Made by a program: the position numbers and the translations under genes | The notes under the pieces: model-generated | The model's database searches: none | Told to the model about the DNA's origin: nothing | Seen by the model: only the letters and a program-made list of their open reading frames with translations | NCBI RefSeq assembly: GCF_007830185.1 | Contig: NZ_VLKZ01000006.1 | Coordinates: 1 to 64,000, forward strand | Origin: Halalkalibacter nanhaiisediminis | GTDB taxonomy: Bacteria; Bacillota; Bacilli; Bacillales; Bacillaceae_D | Direction of reading: 5' to 3' | Length of the DNA stretch: 64,000 nt | Shown here: one piece after another, positions 52,851-61,930 of the stretch | How the letters are laid out: the number at the start of each line of letters is the position of its first letter | Position numbering within the stretch: position 1 is the stretch's first letter

Positions 52851-54083
52851 ATGAAAGCTGTTGGTATTGTCGTAGAATATAACCCATTCCATAATGGTCA
52901 TCTCTATCATGTTCAGCAAGCGCGTAAGGAAACAAATTCCGATATTGTCATTGCTGTTATGAGTGCATCCTTTTTGCAGCGAGGCGAGCCAGCGATTGTT
53001 TCAAAATGGCAAAGAACAAAAATGGCCTTAGCTGGTGGAGTTGATGTCGTTGTTGAACTCCCCTATCTCTATTCTACCCAAAAAGCAGAACTATTTGCTA
53101 AAGGTGCTGTGTTGATTTTAACCGAAATGGGAGTAGACTCTATTAATTTTGGCAGTGAATCTGGTCGAATTAATGATTTTGTAGAACTCTTTAAGGCGAT
53201 GAAAGAAAAAAACCTTGCCTTTGATGAGCATGTGAAAAACTTTTTAAAAAAAGGCTTTAGTTACCCACGAGCTACAGCAGAAGCATTTAAGCAGTTGCAT
53301 CTCCAACCAAATATGCTAGCACTCAATGAGCCTAATAACATTCTTGGCTATCATTATGTGAAAGCAGTACATGAAGGCAAACGAAAAATCAACGTATCCA
53401 CAACACATCGTCGTCAAGCTCATTACCATGATCAAGATGTCCCAGCTTCTTCAATAGCTAGTGCAACGAGTATACGACAAATGTTAAAAAAGGAGAACGG
53501 GCTAAGCAAAACTACACACGTTATGCCAACATCGAGCTCCCTCCTTCTAGAAGAGTATATAAAATCAAATTTAATGCTACATGATTGGGAGCATTATTAT
53601 CCATTCCTTCATTATAAAGTCATGTCTAGTTCCGCTAAACAACTTCAGTCAATCTATGAATGTGAGGAAGGGCTAGAGTTTCGTGCGAAAGAGATGATGC
53701 AAACCGCCACATCCTTCCAAGAATGGATGGAAAAAATGAAAACAAAGCGTTATACATGGACTCGCTTACAACGCCTTGCTACTCACATTTTAACGAATAC
53801 AACAAAGGAAGAGATCGAAGAAGGGCTTTCTACCGAATCACTTCCTTACATTCGTTTACTTGGAATGAGCGATAAAGGACAAGCTTTCTTAAATCAGACA
53901 AAAAAGCACCGTCAAACCTCTCTTATTACAAGAGTTGCAAAAGCAGAGGGGATAATGGCGGTGATAGAAGAGCGAGCAACAAATGTTTATTTTACCCCAC
54001 TTTCTCCTGCTATACGTGGGTTACAAATGAAGCAAGAATTTAATCAACCACCTTTTCGCATGCAATCACTTAAAAAGTCATAA
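52851..54083 (+). CDS. tmcAL: tRNA(Met) cytidine acetate ligase (YlbM)
   Basis: 410 residues. N-terminal nucleotidyltransferase fold with HxGH: VEYNPFHNGHLYHVQQA; FLQRGEPAIVSKWQRTKMAL and SATSIRQML are family signatures. Forms N4-acetylcytidine at the wobble base of elongator tRNA-Met using acetate and ATP. ATG 52851 follows AAAGGA by eight bases; the GTG six bases earlier is too close. Confidence 0.95.
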   Translation: MKAVGIVVEYNPFHNGHLYHVQQARKETNSDIVIAVMSASFLQRGEPAIVSKWQRTKMALAGGVDVVVELPYLYSTQKAELFAKGAVLILTEMGVDSINFGSESGRINDFVELFKAMKEKNLAFDEHVKNFLKKGFSYPRATAEAFKQLHLQPNMLALNEPNNILGYHYVKAVHEGKRKINVSTTHRRQAHYHDQDVPASSIASATSIRQMLKKENGLSKTTHVMPTSSSLLLEEYIKSNLMLHDWEHYYPFLHYKVMSSSAKQLQSIYECEEGLEFRAKEMMQTATSFQEWMEKMKTKRYTWTRLQRLATHILTNTTKEEIEEGLSTESLPYIRLLGMSDKGQAFLNQTKKHRQTSLITRVAKAEGIMAVIEERATNVYFTPLSPAIRGLQMKQEFNQPPFRMQSLKKS

Positions 54084-54086
54084 TGA

Positions 54087-54120
54087 AAAGGATCTGTCAT
54101 AATCTGACAAGATCCTTTTT
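54087..54120 (+). terminator. Intrinsic terminator after tmcAL
   Basis: AAAAGGATC-TGTCA / TGACA-A-GATCCTTTT with one bulged A and TTTTT on the plus strand. It lies between convergent tmcAL and ylbL. Confidence 0.82.
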
Positions 54121-54130
54121 GTCATCTTTT

Positions 54131-55177
54131 TTATGGCTTTAGCGGTAATGACTCTAAAAATGCTAATGCTTCATCAAATGAATCAATAGGTATGATTTCC
54201 ATTTCTGTCCCAATATCTTCTGCAGCTGCTAGTGCTTCTTGATAGTTCGAGTCTTGAGCTCCTTCTTGATTTGGGGCGAAGAAATAATCAGCCCCTGCTT
54301 GGTCCGCGGCAACGACTTTTTGACCTGCTCCGCCAATCGGTCCTACCGTTCCATCCTCGCTGATCGTACCCGTACCAGCGATTTCATATCCTTTTGTTAA
54401 ATCATCTTCGATCAACTGATTATAAATTTCCAATGAAAACATCAATCCCGCTGATGGCCCTCCAATTTGACTTGTATCTATCTCCACAGATGGGTTAAAT
54501 GTAATGTCCCGGTCTGTTACAGGAGCTGAAATACCTACGCCCACCCGACCCGTTGGGGCATTAATAGACTCTGGAAATTTAGAAAAACCTAGCTCAAAGG
54601 TTTTTAATTGACCGTCTCGGTTAACTGTTAATTGAACCGTATCTGATTCTGTTTCACTTTGCAAACGTTCAATTAATTCCTCTGCTGTTTGCACTGGCTC
54701 TCCCTCAATTTCAACGATATGGTCACCAGGTTCTAATACATCGGCCGCAGGCATTCCTTCAATAAGAGTGGTCACAAGTACTCCTTTATATTCGAATTCA
54801 ACAGGTTTTCCTGCTTTTTCATAAGCCACAATTTTAGCCGTCTCTTGGGAGCTTGTCATCGCCATAATCTGACGATGATGGTATTCTTCATCAGTCTCTC
54901 CTTCAAAACGAAGTTGCTCCTCTGGAAAGAGCATGCGATACGGACTTAATTGTGCCCAAGCGTAAAAGAAGAGGTTCGCTTTTCCCATTTGTACGGTCGT
55001 TAACATAAATGAACCTTTTTCTTTATAGCCATTCTCAACCTCTATCACATCTTCTAATACGAGAGCTCCTCCTGGTTGAGAATAATAATATGGCAATTGA
55101 TAAAATTGTAAAAAAAGTAAGATGATCACAAGAATAATCCATCTCTTTTTAACCTTTGTTTTTACTCTTGTTGGCAT
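54131..55177 (-). CDS. ylbL: YlbL, PDZ-domain Lon-like (S16) membrane protease
   Basis: 348 residues: N-terminal membrane helix (about 10-28), PDZ domain (about 120-195) and a C-terminal Lon-type protease domain. The Ser-Lys dyad is visible as GGPSAGLMFSLE (Ser) and GGAGQKVVAADQ (Lys). YlbL is linked to quality control and DNA-damage checkpoint recovery in B. subtilis. Its start overlaps ylbK by 29 bases. Confidence 0.93.
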   Translation of the reverse strand: MPTRVKTKVKKRWIILVIILLFLQFYQLPYYYSQPGGALVLEDVIEVENGYKEKGSFMLTTVQMGKANLFFYAWAQLSPYRMLFPEEQLRFEGETDEEYHHRQIMAMTSSQETAKIVAYEKAGKPVEFEYKGVLVTTLIEGMPAADVLEPGDHIVEIEGEPVQTAEELIERLQSETESDTVQLTVNRDGQLKTFELGFSKFPESINAPTGRVGVGISAPVTDRDITFNPSVEIDTSQIGGPSAGLMFSLEIYNQLIEDDLTKGYEIAGTGTISEDGTVGPIGGAGQKVVAADQAGADYFFAPNQEGAQDSNYQEALAAAEDIGTEMEIIPIDSFDEALAFLESLPLKP

Positions 55178-55967
55178 GATTGTTCTCCTCCCAGGCTGCT
55201 ATACAACGTCTGATCATACTAATTTGTTCAAGAGTTGCTTCTTCACCACATTTAATAAGGCTGTCAACCTCGGAAAAAGCAAGCGAACTAGAATGTTTCA
55301 AGATCGGACGAATCATGACAGAACTATCAATTTCTTGATAACGTACCATCTCACGACCCATAATATCCATACTTTGCATAATTACATCATATATCGTGTG
55401 TAATTCTGGCTCGGTTCGAAAATAAGAGACATCAACAGCAATCGTAATATCAGCTCCCATTTGCTTCACAACAGAAACAGGAACACGGTCAATGACCCCT
55501 CCATCAACAAGTAAGCGATCATTCCATTTTTCAGGTACAAAAATACCAGGTATTGCAATACTTGCCCTTATAGCTGTCGCGACATCACCTTCTTTGATTA
55601 CGACCCGCTCTCCTTTTTTTATATCAGTAGCAACAATAGCAACAGGTGGACTTAATTCTTCTACTTTCTTTCCTTTTGCAAGTAAGCGTATTAATTCCTT
55701 TACCTTATGTCCAGCAACAAAGCCAAGCTTTGGCACAATAAAATCAACATAATATTTCCTGCGAAATAATGCGGCAAATCGTTCAAGATTTTCAATTGTT
55801 TGTCCAGCCCCATATAAACTACCGACAAGAGCACCCATACTACTTCCGGCAATGAAGTCAATAGGTATTCCTTCTTTTTCAAGTGCTTTTAATACACCAA
55901 CATGTGCAAAGCCACGAGCTCCTCCAGAACCTAAAGCAAGACCGATAGTAGGACGCTCCTTTGTCAT
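55149..55967 (-). CDS. ylbK: YlbK, patatin-like phospholipase (RssA family)
   Basis: About 272 residues. Patatin features: GSGGARGFAHVGVL (oxyanion loop), nucleophile GSSMG in IDFIAGSSMGALVGSL, and the catalytic Asp in VDGGVIDRVPV. Acts as a lipid acyl hydrolase; substrate unknown. ATG 55967 follows AGGAGGAGAGGTGGAA; an earlier in-frame start 30 bases upstream lies before the ribosome-binding site. Confidence 0.9.
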   Translation of the reverse strand: MTKERPTIGLALGSGGARGFAHVGVLKALEKEGIPIDFIAGSSMGALVGSLYGAGQTIENLERFAALFRRKYYVDFIVPKLGFVAGHKVKELIRLLAKGKKVEELSPPVAIVATDIKKGERVVIKEGDVATAIRASIAIPGIFVPEKWNDRLLVDGGVIDRVPVSVVKQMGADITIAVDVSYFRTEPELHTIYDVIMQSMDIMGREMVRYQEIDSSVMIRPILKHSSSLAFSEVDSLIKCGEEATLEQISMIRRCIAAWEENNHANKSKNKG

Positions 55968-56135
55968 TTCCACCTCTCCTCCTTTTTTCTCACGCATTGT
56001 AAATGATATGGTCTATTCCGAGCTTGTATACATAAAGTTAAATGAATGGACTAGTATTTGTCTGATACCTAATCTTTACACTAAACGCTTCTTTTAATAA
56101 GGTAGACAAGGATACATAAAGGAGGTTGCCCCTCA

Positions 56136-57362
56136 ATGCCCTTATCGATCACAAAAACAATAATTCTTGCCCTATCAAGCATATTGCTTGCAGCCTCATT
56201 AATGTTGTTTCCAAAAGAATCACTTGATGCATCGATTAGAGGTATGCAAATGTGGTGGGATGTCGTCTTTCCATCTCTATTGCCCTTTTTCATTGTATCA
56301 GAACTTTTAATCGGATTTGGTGTTGTGTCATTTATCGGTGCGCTGCTCGAACCACTTATGCGACCGCTTTTCCGTGTACCAGGAGCAGGTGGCTTTGTGT
56401 GGGCAATGGGTCTTGCTTCTGGTAATCCAGCTGGAGCTAAAATAACAGCTCGACTACGCCAAGAAAAAAAAGTATCAAGAATTGAAGCAGAACGTCTTGT
56501 TTGCTTCACAAATTCATCTAATCCATTGTTTATTTTTGGAGCCATTGCAGTTGGTTTTTTTCATAATGCTGCTTTAGGAATAGTACTTGCTCTTGCCCAT
56601 TACTCAGGAAATATTGTCGTTGGCCTTATTATGCGCTATCACGGTCGTGATGAGGAAGCTATTGGTTCTCATGATAAAGTAAAATATAGTGGGCTTGCAT
56701 ACGCTCTAAAGCTATTACATGATGAACGAATTCGGGATGGCCGCCCTATCGGAAAACTTTTAGGAGATGCTGTAAACTCTTCAGTGAAAACATTACTCAT
56801 GATTGGTGGATTCATTATTTTATTTTCTGTATTTAACAAGATTTTAAGCTTGGTTGGTATAACGACCATTCTCGCCTCTTTCTTTTCTATTATACTAACT
56901 TTTTTTCGTTTACCAAATGAATTAAGTGCACCTCTCATTTCAGGCATATTTGAGATCACACTAGGTGCCCAATTGGTTAGCCAAACAACTTCCGTTCATC
57001 TTCTTGAACAAGTCATTGTCACAAGCTTCTTCTTGGCCTTTAGTGGCTTTTCTGTACAAGCACAAGTAGCAAGTATTTTAGCCGAAACAGACATTCGATT
57101 TAAACCCTTTTTTATCGCTCGTATTTTACATGGTTTTTTTGCAGCTTTTTTTGCATTTCTATTATGGAAGCCTCTCTATGTAAACCAGCAAGCATCAGTT
57201 GATAATTGGAATGTCATACCAGTATTTTTGAGAGAACAATCAAGTACTTGGTTTCAATCAACGTGGAGTATCATGATTCAATATGGATCATTCTTTACTT
57301 TGATTATGCTTATTCTCTTCATCATAATTTCAAGTGCAAGAGCGCTCGCTAAAGGAAAATAA
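56136..57362 (+). CDS. ylbJ: Sporulation integral membrane protein YlbJ
   Basis: 408 residues, about eight to ten hydrophobic segments, with two nucleoside-recognition (Gate) domains; GLASGNPAGAKITARLRQEKKVS and VCFTNSSNPLFIFGAIAVGF are family signatures. Expressed in the mother cell under sigma-E in B. subtilis and needed for cortex. AAAGGAGGTT precedes the ATG. TCTATT about 56016 and CATAAAGT about 56031 resemble sigma-E boxes but remain weak. Confidence 0.93.
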   Translation: MPLSITKTIILALSSILLAASLMLFPKESLDASIRGMQMWWDVVFPSLLPFFIVSELLIGFGVVSFIGALLEPLMRPLFRVPGAGGFVWAMGLASGNPAGAKITARLRQEKKVSRIEAERLVCFTNSSNPLFIFGAIAVGFFHNAALGIVLALAHYSGNIVVGLIMRYHGRDEEAIGSHDKVKYSGLAYALKLLHDERIRDGRPIGKLLGDAVNSSVKTLLMIGGFIILFSVFNKILSLVGITTILASFFSIILTFFRLPNELSAPLISGIFEITLGAQLVSQTTSVHLLEQVIVTSFFLAFSGFSVQAQVASILAETDIRFKPFFIARILHGFFAAFFAFLLWKPLYVNQQASVDNWNVIPVFLREQSSTWFQSTWSIMIQYGSFFTLIMLILFIIISSARALAKGK

Positions 57363-57392
57363 GGCTGCCTATCATGCCAAGTCAGCCTTATT
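57358..57392. terminator. Probable bidirectional terminator between ylbJ and coaD
   Basis: 10-bp arms (57358-57367 with 57383-57392) around a 15-base loop, overlapping the ylbJ stop codon; short U runs only. Confidence 0.5.
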
Positions 57393-57399
57393 TGTACTG

Positions 57400-57897
<498 letters not shown>

Positions 57898-57903
57898 TTA
57901 TTC

Positions 57904-58464
57904 TTATTGTTGTTCTTCATATGTATAAATCGTAATCGTGGTATCACCATAACTCTCTTCGCGTTGCTTATATACCTCACCAATTGTATCAGGAAGGGCT
58001 GTCTCTCGCCCATGTTCACACACAATCATTCCATCACGAGTAAGTAACTCAAAATCAATAAGAATACGAATTTCATTGACGAGATTTTGCTTCGCATACG
58101 GTGGATCAAGAAAAACATACGAGAATGCAATCTCTCGTTTTATAAGGGCCTTTAAAGCTCGGTCCGCATCATTGCGGTACACTTCTGCGCGCTTTTCAAA
58201 GCCACAAAAAGCAATATTTTGTTTCACAATCTCAATTGCTTTACGATTTTGATCGACAAAGATGACATGATCAATTCCACGGCTTAACGCTTCAATTCCA
58301 AGTCCACCACTTCCCGCATATAAATCGAGGGCATTCCCCCCATTAAAATAAGGACCAATCATATTAAATATTGATTCTTTTACTTTATCTGTTGTTGGCC
58401 GCGTTGATGCCCCAGGTACAGCTTTTAAAGGTAAACCACGCTTTTCTCCTGATATGACTCTCAT
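57904..58464 (-). CDS. rsmD: 16S rRNA (guanine966-N2)-methyltransferase (YlbH)
   Basis: 186 residues. N-terminal RVISGEKRGLPLKAVPG and RPTTDKVKESIFNMI, SAM motif ALDLYAGSGGLGIEALSRG, catalytic DPPY in FLDPPYAKQN. Modifies small-subunit rRNA. The 400 bases upstream contain a divergent RNA gene candidate. Confidence 0.96.
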   Translation of the reverse strand: MRVISGEKRGLPLKAVPGASTRPTTDKVKESIFNMIGPYFNGGNALDLYAGSGGLGIEALSRGIDHVIFVDQNRKAIEIVKQNIAFCGFEKRAEVYRNDADRALKALIKREIAFSYVFLDPPYAKQNLVNEIRILIDFELLTRDGMIVCEHGRETALPDTIGEVYKQREESYGDTTITIYTYEEQQ

Positions 58465-58608
58465 TTTTAATCACCTTCTTACTTTCATCCATATTCTTCT
58501 TTATCCTATCATAAAATTAAAAACAAAAACATTCACCTTGTTCGTGCCCTTCTCATGGTTATAAATTCATCTAAAATAATCGTTAAAAAATTGTTTCCTT
58601 ATTTTGAC

Positions 58609-58638
58609 GTATGAATCAATCCTCATTCGACCATACTT
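58609..58638 (+). promoter_or_regulatory. Sigma-G/sigma-F type promoter
   Basis: GTATG (58609-58613), exactly 18 bases, CATACTT (58632-58638). This fits the sigma-G pattern GHATR-N18-CATNHTA with one mismatch at the last base; GACCATACTT also approximates a sigma-F -10. It points into the intergenic region that ends in a strong terminator. Confidence 0.65.
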
Positions 58639-58644
58639 CAATTA

Positions 58645-58794
58645 GTGACACTCTTGTAGTGTTACGACAACCGCGGAGAAGGCTTACGTTTCCCCATAAG
58701 TTCTTCCTCCGGTTTCTCCTCTCCCATAGCCTAATAGCATACAAATTCGTATGTGTGTAGGCGCCTCACAAGGAAATCCTTGTGAGGTTTTTTT
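58645..58794 (+). ncRNA. csfG: Probable CsfG-like sporulation small RNA
   Basis: About 150 nt between a forespore-type promoter (58609-58638) and an intrinsic terminator (CCTCACAAGG/CCTTGTGAGG at 58764-58787, then TTTTTTT). No coding gene lies between. The sequence has a hairpin (58648-58662), a pyrimidine-rich tract (about 58701-58725) and CATAC/GTATG hairpin (58739-58753). In B. subtilis the conserved forespore RNA CsfG is, to my knowledge, encoded in the ylbG-ylbH interval, and this lies beside ylbH (rsmD). The ends are inferred. Confidence 0.65.
58764..58794 (+). terminator. Intrinsic terminator of the CsfG-like RNA
   Basis: Perfect 10-bp GC-rich stem with loop AAAT-type and seven T on the plus strand. 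No plus-strand CDS lies upstream for more than 1 kb, which implies a non-coding transcript. Confidence 0.9.
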
Positions 58795-58860
58795 CTCGAC
58801 AAGAAGCATAAATCATGCTACATTTTCACGTAGAACTCTTTTAAAGAAAGGAGATGCGCG

Positions 58861-59250
58861 ATGATGCAACGCTTTATTTTGTTAGGCGAGGGATACTCTG
58901 ATCTATATGAGTTACTGGAAATTGCTCGGTCAAACCAATCCCGTATACATATGCTCCTGCGACTTGATACAACGATCAATTCACAGCAGAAATGCTCCCT
59001 TATCGTTATCTTAAAGCCAGCTGATCCTGGAAAATTGATGCCATTATATCTATCATTAGAAGGAATTTACCATCCAGATGTGAAAGATACTGTGCGATAC
59101 CAATTATTTAATGAGCTTGCTACTGAGCTTAACCTACCGATTCATCAACTTGAGGTGAAAAACTCAACTCAATTTAAAGAATTAGAATTGTACTATCAAT
59201 ATTTAATTGGTGTTCTTCGTTTAAACAAGTACTTACCACCTCTCCAATAA
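58861..59250 (+). CDS. DUF7147-like conserved protein of bacilli
   Basis: 129 residues, soluble. The N-terminal MQRFILLGEGYSDLYELLEIA and C-terminal LYYQYLIGVLRLNKYLPPLQ are features I associate with a Bacillaceae protein sometimes labelled methylthioribose kinase; it is far too short for a kinase and has no kinase motifs, so I give no function. AAAGGAGATGCGCG precedes the ATG. Two in-frame ATGs at the start. Confidence 0.75.
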   Translation: MMQRFILLGEGYSDLYELLEIARSNQSRIHMLLRLDTTINSQQKCSLIVILKPADPGKLMPLYLSLEGIYHPDVKDTVRYQLFNELATELNLPIHQLEVKNSTQFKELELYYQYLIGVLRLNKYLPPLQ

Positions 59251-59258
59251 GAAGGATA

Positions 59259-59302
59259 GAAAAAGTCGCCACACATTTACGTATGCGTGACGACTTTTTT
59301 TC
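59259..59302. terminator. Bidirectional terminator between DUF7147-like gene and MFS gene
   Basis: AAAAAGTCG (59260-59268) with CGACTTTTT (59291-59299) and inner CAC/GTG pairs; A and T runs on both sides. It overlaps the 3' end of the transporter gene. Confidence 0.7.
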
Positions 59303-60521
59303 GTTGGGTGCGACGACGTTTCTCAGCTTGAAAAGTTCGACTAGCTGGAGAAAGAACTTTTAATTTGACAATCACCACATTTATTAATAAGACGATTGCA
59401 CTAACTAGAAATAAGCCCCTCATACCAATATTTGCAACTATCCAGCCCCCAATAATCGGTCCAATCATCATACCAAAATACATCGCACTGTTTGAAAATC
59501 CATACGTACGACTTTCCATTCCTGGCGGGGCATGCATTCTAATCAGTGTATTAGCAGCTGGAAGCAATCCACCAAGACATAATCCAACTAGAAAGCGCAA
59601 AACAATTAAATGCCATATATCTGTTACAAACGCTTGTGGAATTGAAAACAGGGCAACACCAAGCATCGAATAAATTAAGATGTGATGAGCGCCTAGTTTA
59701 TCACTAAGCTTACCAAGCTGTGGTGATGTAAGCATATTGGCAAATCCCATCACTGAAATAACTAACCCAGCATAAAAAGCAACATGTTGCCCGTGAGTTA
59801 ATTCTTCAACAAATAACGAGATAAGAGGATTTACACCGATCACAGCAAGTTGAATGAAGAAAATAACAACGTACAATGATAAGATTGGCTTGTGTGATGT
59901 AATGGTTTTGAGATCTTGTTTTGTACTTTTTTTCTCTGCTTGAGGAGATGGAGTAAATTGTTCTTTCACAAAGAAAAGAACGACAAGCGCAGCAGTCAAT
60001 ATGCAGATTCCTGTTAAGAAAAAAATCATTCTATATCCAAATGCTTGTGCCAAAACCCCACCCATTAAAGGTCCACAAATCGCTCCTGCTACCGCGCCGG
60101 ATTGCAAAACGCCAAGAGCATAACCAACTTTCTCCTTAGGGGTATTAGTTGATACTAGACCAATGGATGCTGGGATAAAACCCGAAACAACTCCGTTTAA
60201 CAAACGAAGCAAAAGAAGAGAAATAGGACCTGCTGCAAGCCCTGTTAGACTCACAATTATGGCCATTCCAAATCCCGATCGTAAAATCATCATTTTCCGG
60301 CCATATTTATCTGCCATTCTTCCCCAAAAAGGCGAGAATAAAAAGGCTGTTAAAAAGTTAGCTCCAAAAATAATCCCAGCCCAAACACTTAACGTTTTAG
60401 GGTCATTAACCCCTAGTTCTTGCAAATACAGTGGAAGAAAAGGAATAATCATCGTCATGGCACCCATTACGATAAATTGACCGACAACTAATATACGTAA
60501 ATTACGTTTCCATTCGTCCAT
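59277..60521 (-). CDS. MFS transporter, DHA1 drug-efflux type
   Basis: 414 residues, 12 predicted helices. MFS motif A WGRMADKYGRKMMILRSG between helices 2 and 3, its second-half copy LGKLSDKLGAHHIL, and motif C-like GAVAGAICGPLMGG in helix 5, typical of proton-drug antiporters of the MdtG/NorA kind. Substrate unknown; basic C-terminal tail. It lies between ylbG and the ylbH region and is not part of the B. subtilis order. Confidence 0.88.
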   Translation of the reverse strand: MDEWKRNLRILVVGQFIVMGAMTMIIPFLPLYLQELGVNDPKTLSVWAGIIFGANFLTAFLFSPFWGRMADKYGRKMMILRSGFGMAIIVSLTGLAAGPISLLLLRLLNGVVSGFIPASIGLVSTNTPKEKVGYALGVLQSGAVAGAICGPLMGGVLAQAFGYRMIFFLTGICILTAALVVLFFVKEQFTPSPQAEKKSTKQDLKTITSHKPILSLYVVIFFIQLAVIGVNPLISLFVEELTHGQHVAFYAGLVISVMGFANMLTSPQLGKLSDKLGAHHILIYSMLGVALFSIPQAFVTDIWHLIVLRFLVGLCLGGLLPAANTLIRMHAPPGMESRTYGFSNSAMYFGMMIGPIIGGWIVANIGMRGLFLVSAIVLLINVVIVKLKVLSPASRTFQAEKRRRTQRKKVVTHT

Positions 60522-60651
60522 TTGATCACTTCCTATCCTCCTATTGTATATTTCGCTTTACGAAATAATCAACCGCGATATAGGGTACTTTAGGGACCTC
60601 ACGTTACTTTCCCGACTATTTTGTCCTCTATTCTCTTCTTTTAACCAATTT

Positions 60652-60675
60652 AAAAAACCAGGCTATTCACCTGGT
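60652..60675 (-). terminator. Intrinsic terminator after ylbG
   Basis: ACCAGG/CCTGGT stem (60657-60662 with 60670-60675) followed by six T on the minus strand; touches the ylbG stop. Confidence 0.75.
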
Positions 60676-60953
60676 CAAATTCCCATCTTGTAATCATATT
60701 CTTTAGCTTTATCTGGTTTAGCGTTTTGAAATTCTGTTTCAATAAACGGACGCATTGATGGCTTAACATCACGAACGAAATGGAATGACCTTAACTTCTG
60801 AATGGTGTCATCGACTTTTTCCTGATCACAGTAAAAGACCACATACTTCATCTTTTTCGACACATAATGAACATTACCAAATCGACGAAGTTGTCTAGCA
60901 AACTTTAACGATGTCAACCAAACAGAAATACTTTGACGCTTTGCACCTAACAT
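60675..60953 (-). CDS. ylbG: YlbG, DUF2129 family
   Basis: 92 residues. The family pattern VWLTSLKFARQLRRFGNVHYVSKKMKYVVFY and the C-terminal DKAKEYDYKMGI identify YlbG. Small cytosolic ferredoxin-like-fold protein of Firmicutes with no established function; next to ricF as in B. subtilis. Confidence 0.93.
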   Translation of the reverse strand: MLGAKRQSISVWLTSLKFARQLRRFGNVHYVSKKMKYVVFYCDQEKVDDTIQKLRSFHFVRDVKPSMRPFIETEFQNAKPDKAKEYDYKMGI

Positions 60954-61062
60954 AAGTTTGTACTCCTTTTATCGTCATCTTCAATTTTAGTCTAGCATGT
61001 TCAGTTACCAACAGCAATCATTGGTTTAAAGCTGATTATGAATTTGTTTCGTATGGATCATT

Positions 61063-61095
61063 GTAAAAGGGGTGAAGCGTTACGCTCCACCCCTG
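61063..61095 (-). terminator. Intrinsic terminator after ricF
   Basis: GGGGTG/CACCCC (61069-61074 with 61088-61093) with inner AGCG/CGCT pairs, then TTTT on the minus strand. It overlaps the region just past the ricF stop. Confidence 0.75.
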
Positions 61096-61097
61096 CT

Positions 61098-61538
61098 TTA
61101 TTTACATCCACAGCCTCCGCCAGATCCACAGCCTCCACTGCAAGACATGCTATCAAAGAAAGGATTACCTGTTGGTACCTTTATTGTATCAGAAACGGCT
61201 TTTGCGATTATTCCACTTATCTCATTCAAAAGGGATTCAAGCTCATTTTCGGCTTTTTTGAATGCAATGACACTCGGTGATAAATCAACCTCACGTTTAA
61301 TCTTACGTATATCGGCTGAAACTTTATCGTAATCAGGGTGATATTTACCAAAACGCTGTACTTCTTCATAGTGTTCTTTCATCGCATTAAAACGACGAAT
61401 ACGCTCTTGTGCTTCCCCATCAGACTCAAGCTCTCGTTTCATCATTACATACGTTAAAAAAGGCTGGGATTGAAGAACAGCTTGGCCGAGATCACTCGCT
61501 TCATCTATTAACTCATAGGTTGACATAGTTGCAAGCAT
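61098..61538 (-). CDS. ricF: RicF (YlbF), Y-complex subunit
   Basis: 146 residues from ATG 61538 (AGGAGG eight bases upstream). Helical YlbF/YmcA domain (RFGKYHPDYDKVS, FKKAENELESLLNEIS) and a cysteine-rich tail CSGGCGSGGGCGCK. With RicA and RicT it forms the iron-sulfur-containing Y-complex that guides RNase Y maturation of mRNAs and promotes sporulation, competence and biofilm formation. The tail cysteines fit the iron-sulfur ligand role. Confidence 0.94.
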   Translation of the reverse strand: MLATMSTYELIDEASDLGQAVLQSQPFLTYVMMKRELESDGEAQERIRRFNAMKEHYEEVQRFGKYHPDYDKVSADIRKIKREVDLSPSVIAFKKAENELESLLNEISGIIAKAVSDTIKVPTGNPFFDSMSCSGGCGSGGGCGCK

Positions 61539-61699
61539 TAGCCACACCTCCTCACATGTATTATAACATGTACATATCGGATACGAAATGAATCACACTT
61601 CTTTCATTAAATAGGTAAAAGTAGCTTTTGTCTGCATCTGTATTTTTGGCATGAGTTGAAGGTACTGTACAAGCTTAAGGAAGATTCTATTGCTGCTTG

Positions 61700-61828
61700 T
61701 TTATTCAACATTTTTTGGAGATTTTTTACCTTAATTGTCTGTGAAGGTGAAGCATTTTCGAGCATTAAGCTCATGGCAACATATCCTAGTCGAATGGTTA
61801 ATGGCTTAATCATGCCAGACATTGACAA
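61700..61828 (-). pseudogene. Remnant of a UV damage endonuclease (uvsE) gene, N-terminal part only
   Basis: The minus frame from about 61813 reads IKPLTIRLGYVAMSLMLENA and then SPSQTIKVKNLQKM, matching the start of UvsE (pattern IRxGYVAMS...ASPSKT). After about 45 residues the frame loses similarity (A-A-I-E-S-S) and stops at 61607; the neighbouring frame continues with a plausible residue pattern, suggesting a frameshift, and then the ricF leader begins. UvsE is normally about 300 residues, so this is a truncated relic. Confidence 0.65.
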
Positions 61829-61930
61829 TCCTCCTTCGTACGACTATAATTCATTCGTCTATTATTGTGAAAACAGCTATGTACCATCCTCAAATGGGCA
61901 TAGAAATTGTATAAAGTAGGTGCATGAAAG

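Noticed and set aside
52600-52854. 84-codon plus-strand ORF upstream of tmcAL
   Set aside because: It is made of the 63-64-bp tandem repeat, has no ribosome-binding site and no recognisable protein; it also runs into the tmcAL start.
61656-61919. 87-codon plus-strand ORF between ricF and the ATP-grasp gene
   Set aside because: It is antisense to the uvsE-like remnant, which has recognisable residues on the other strand; the plus product looks random.
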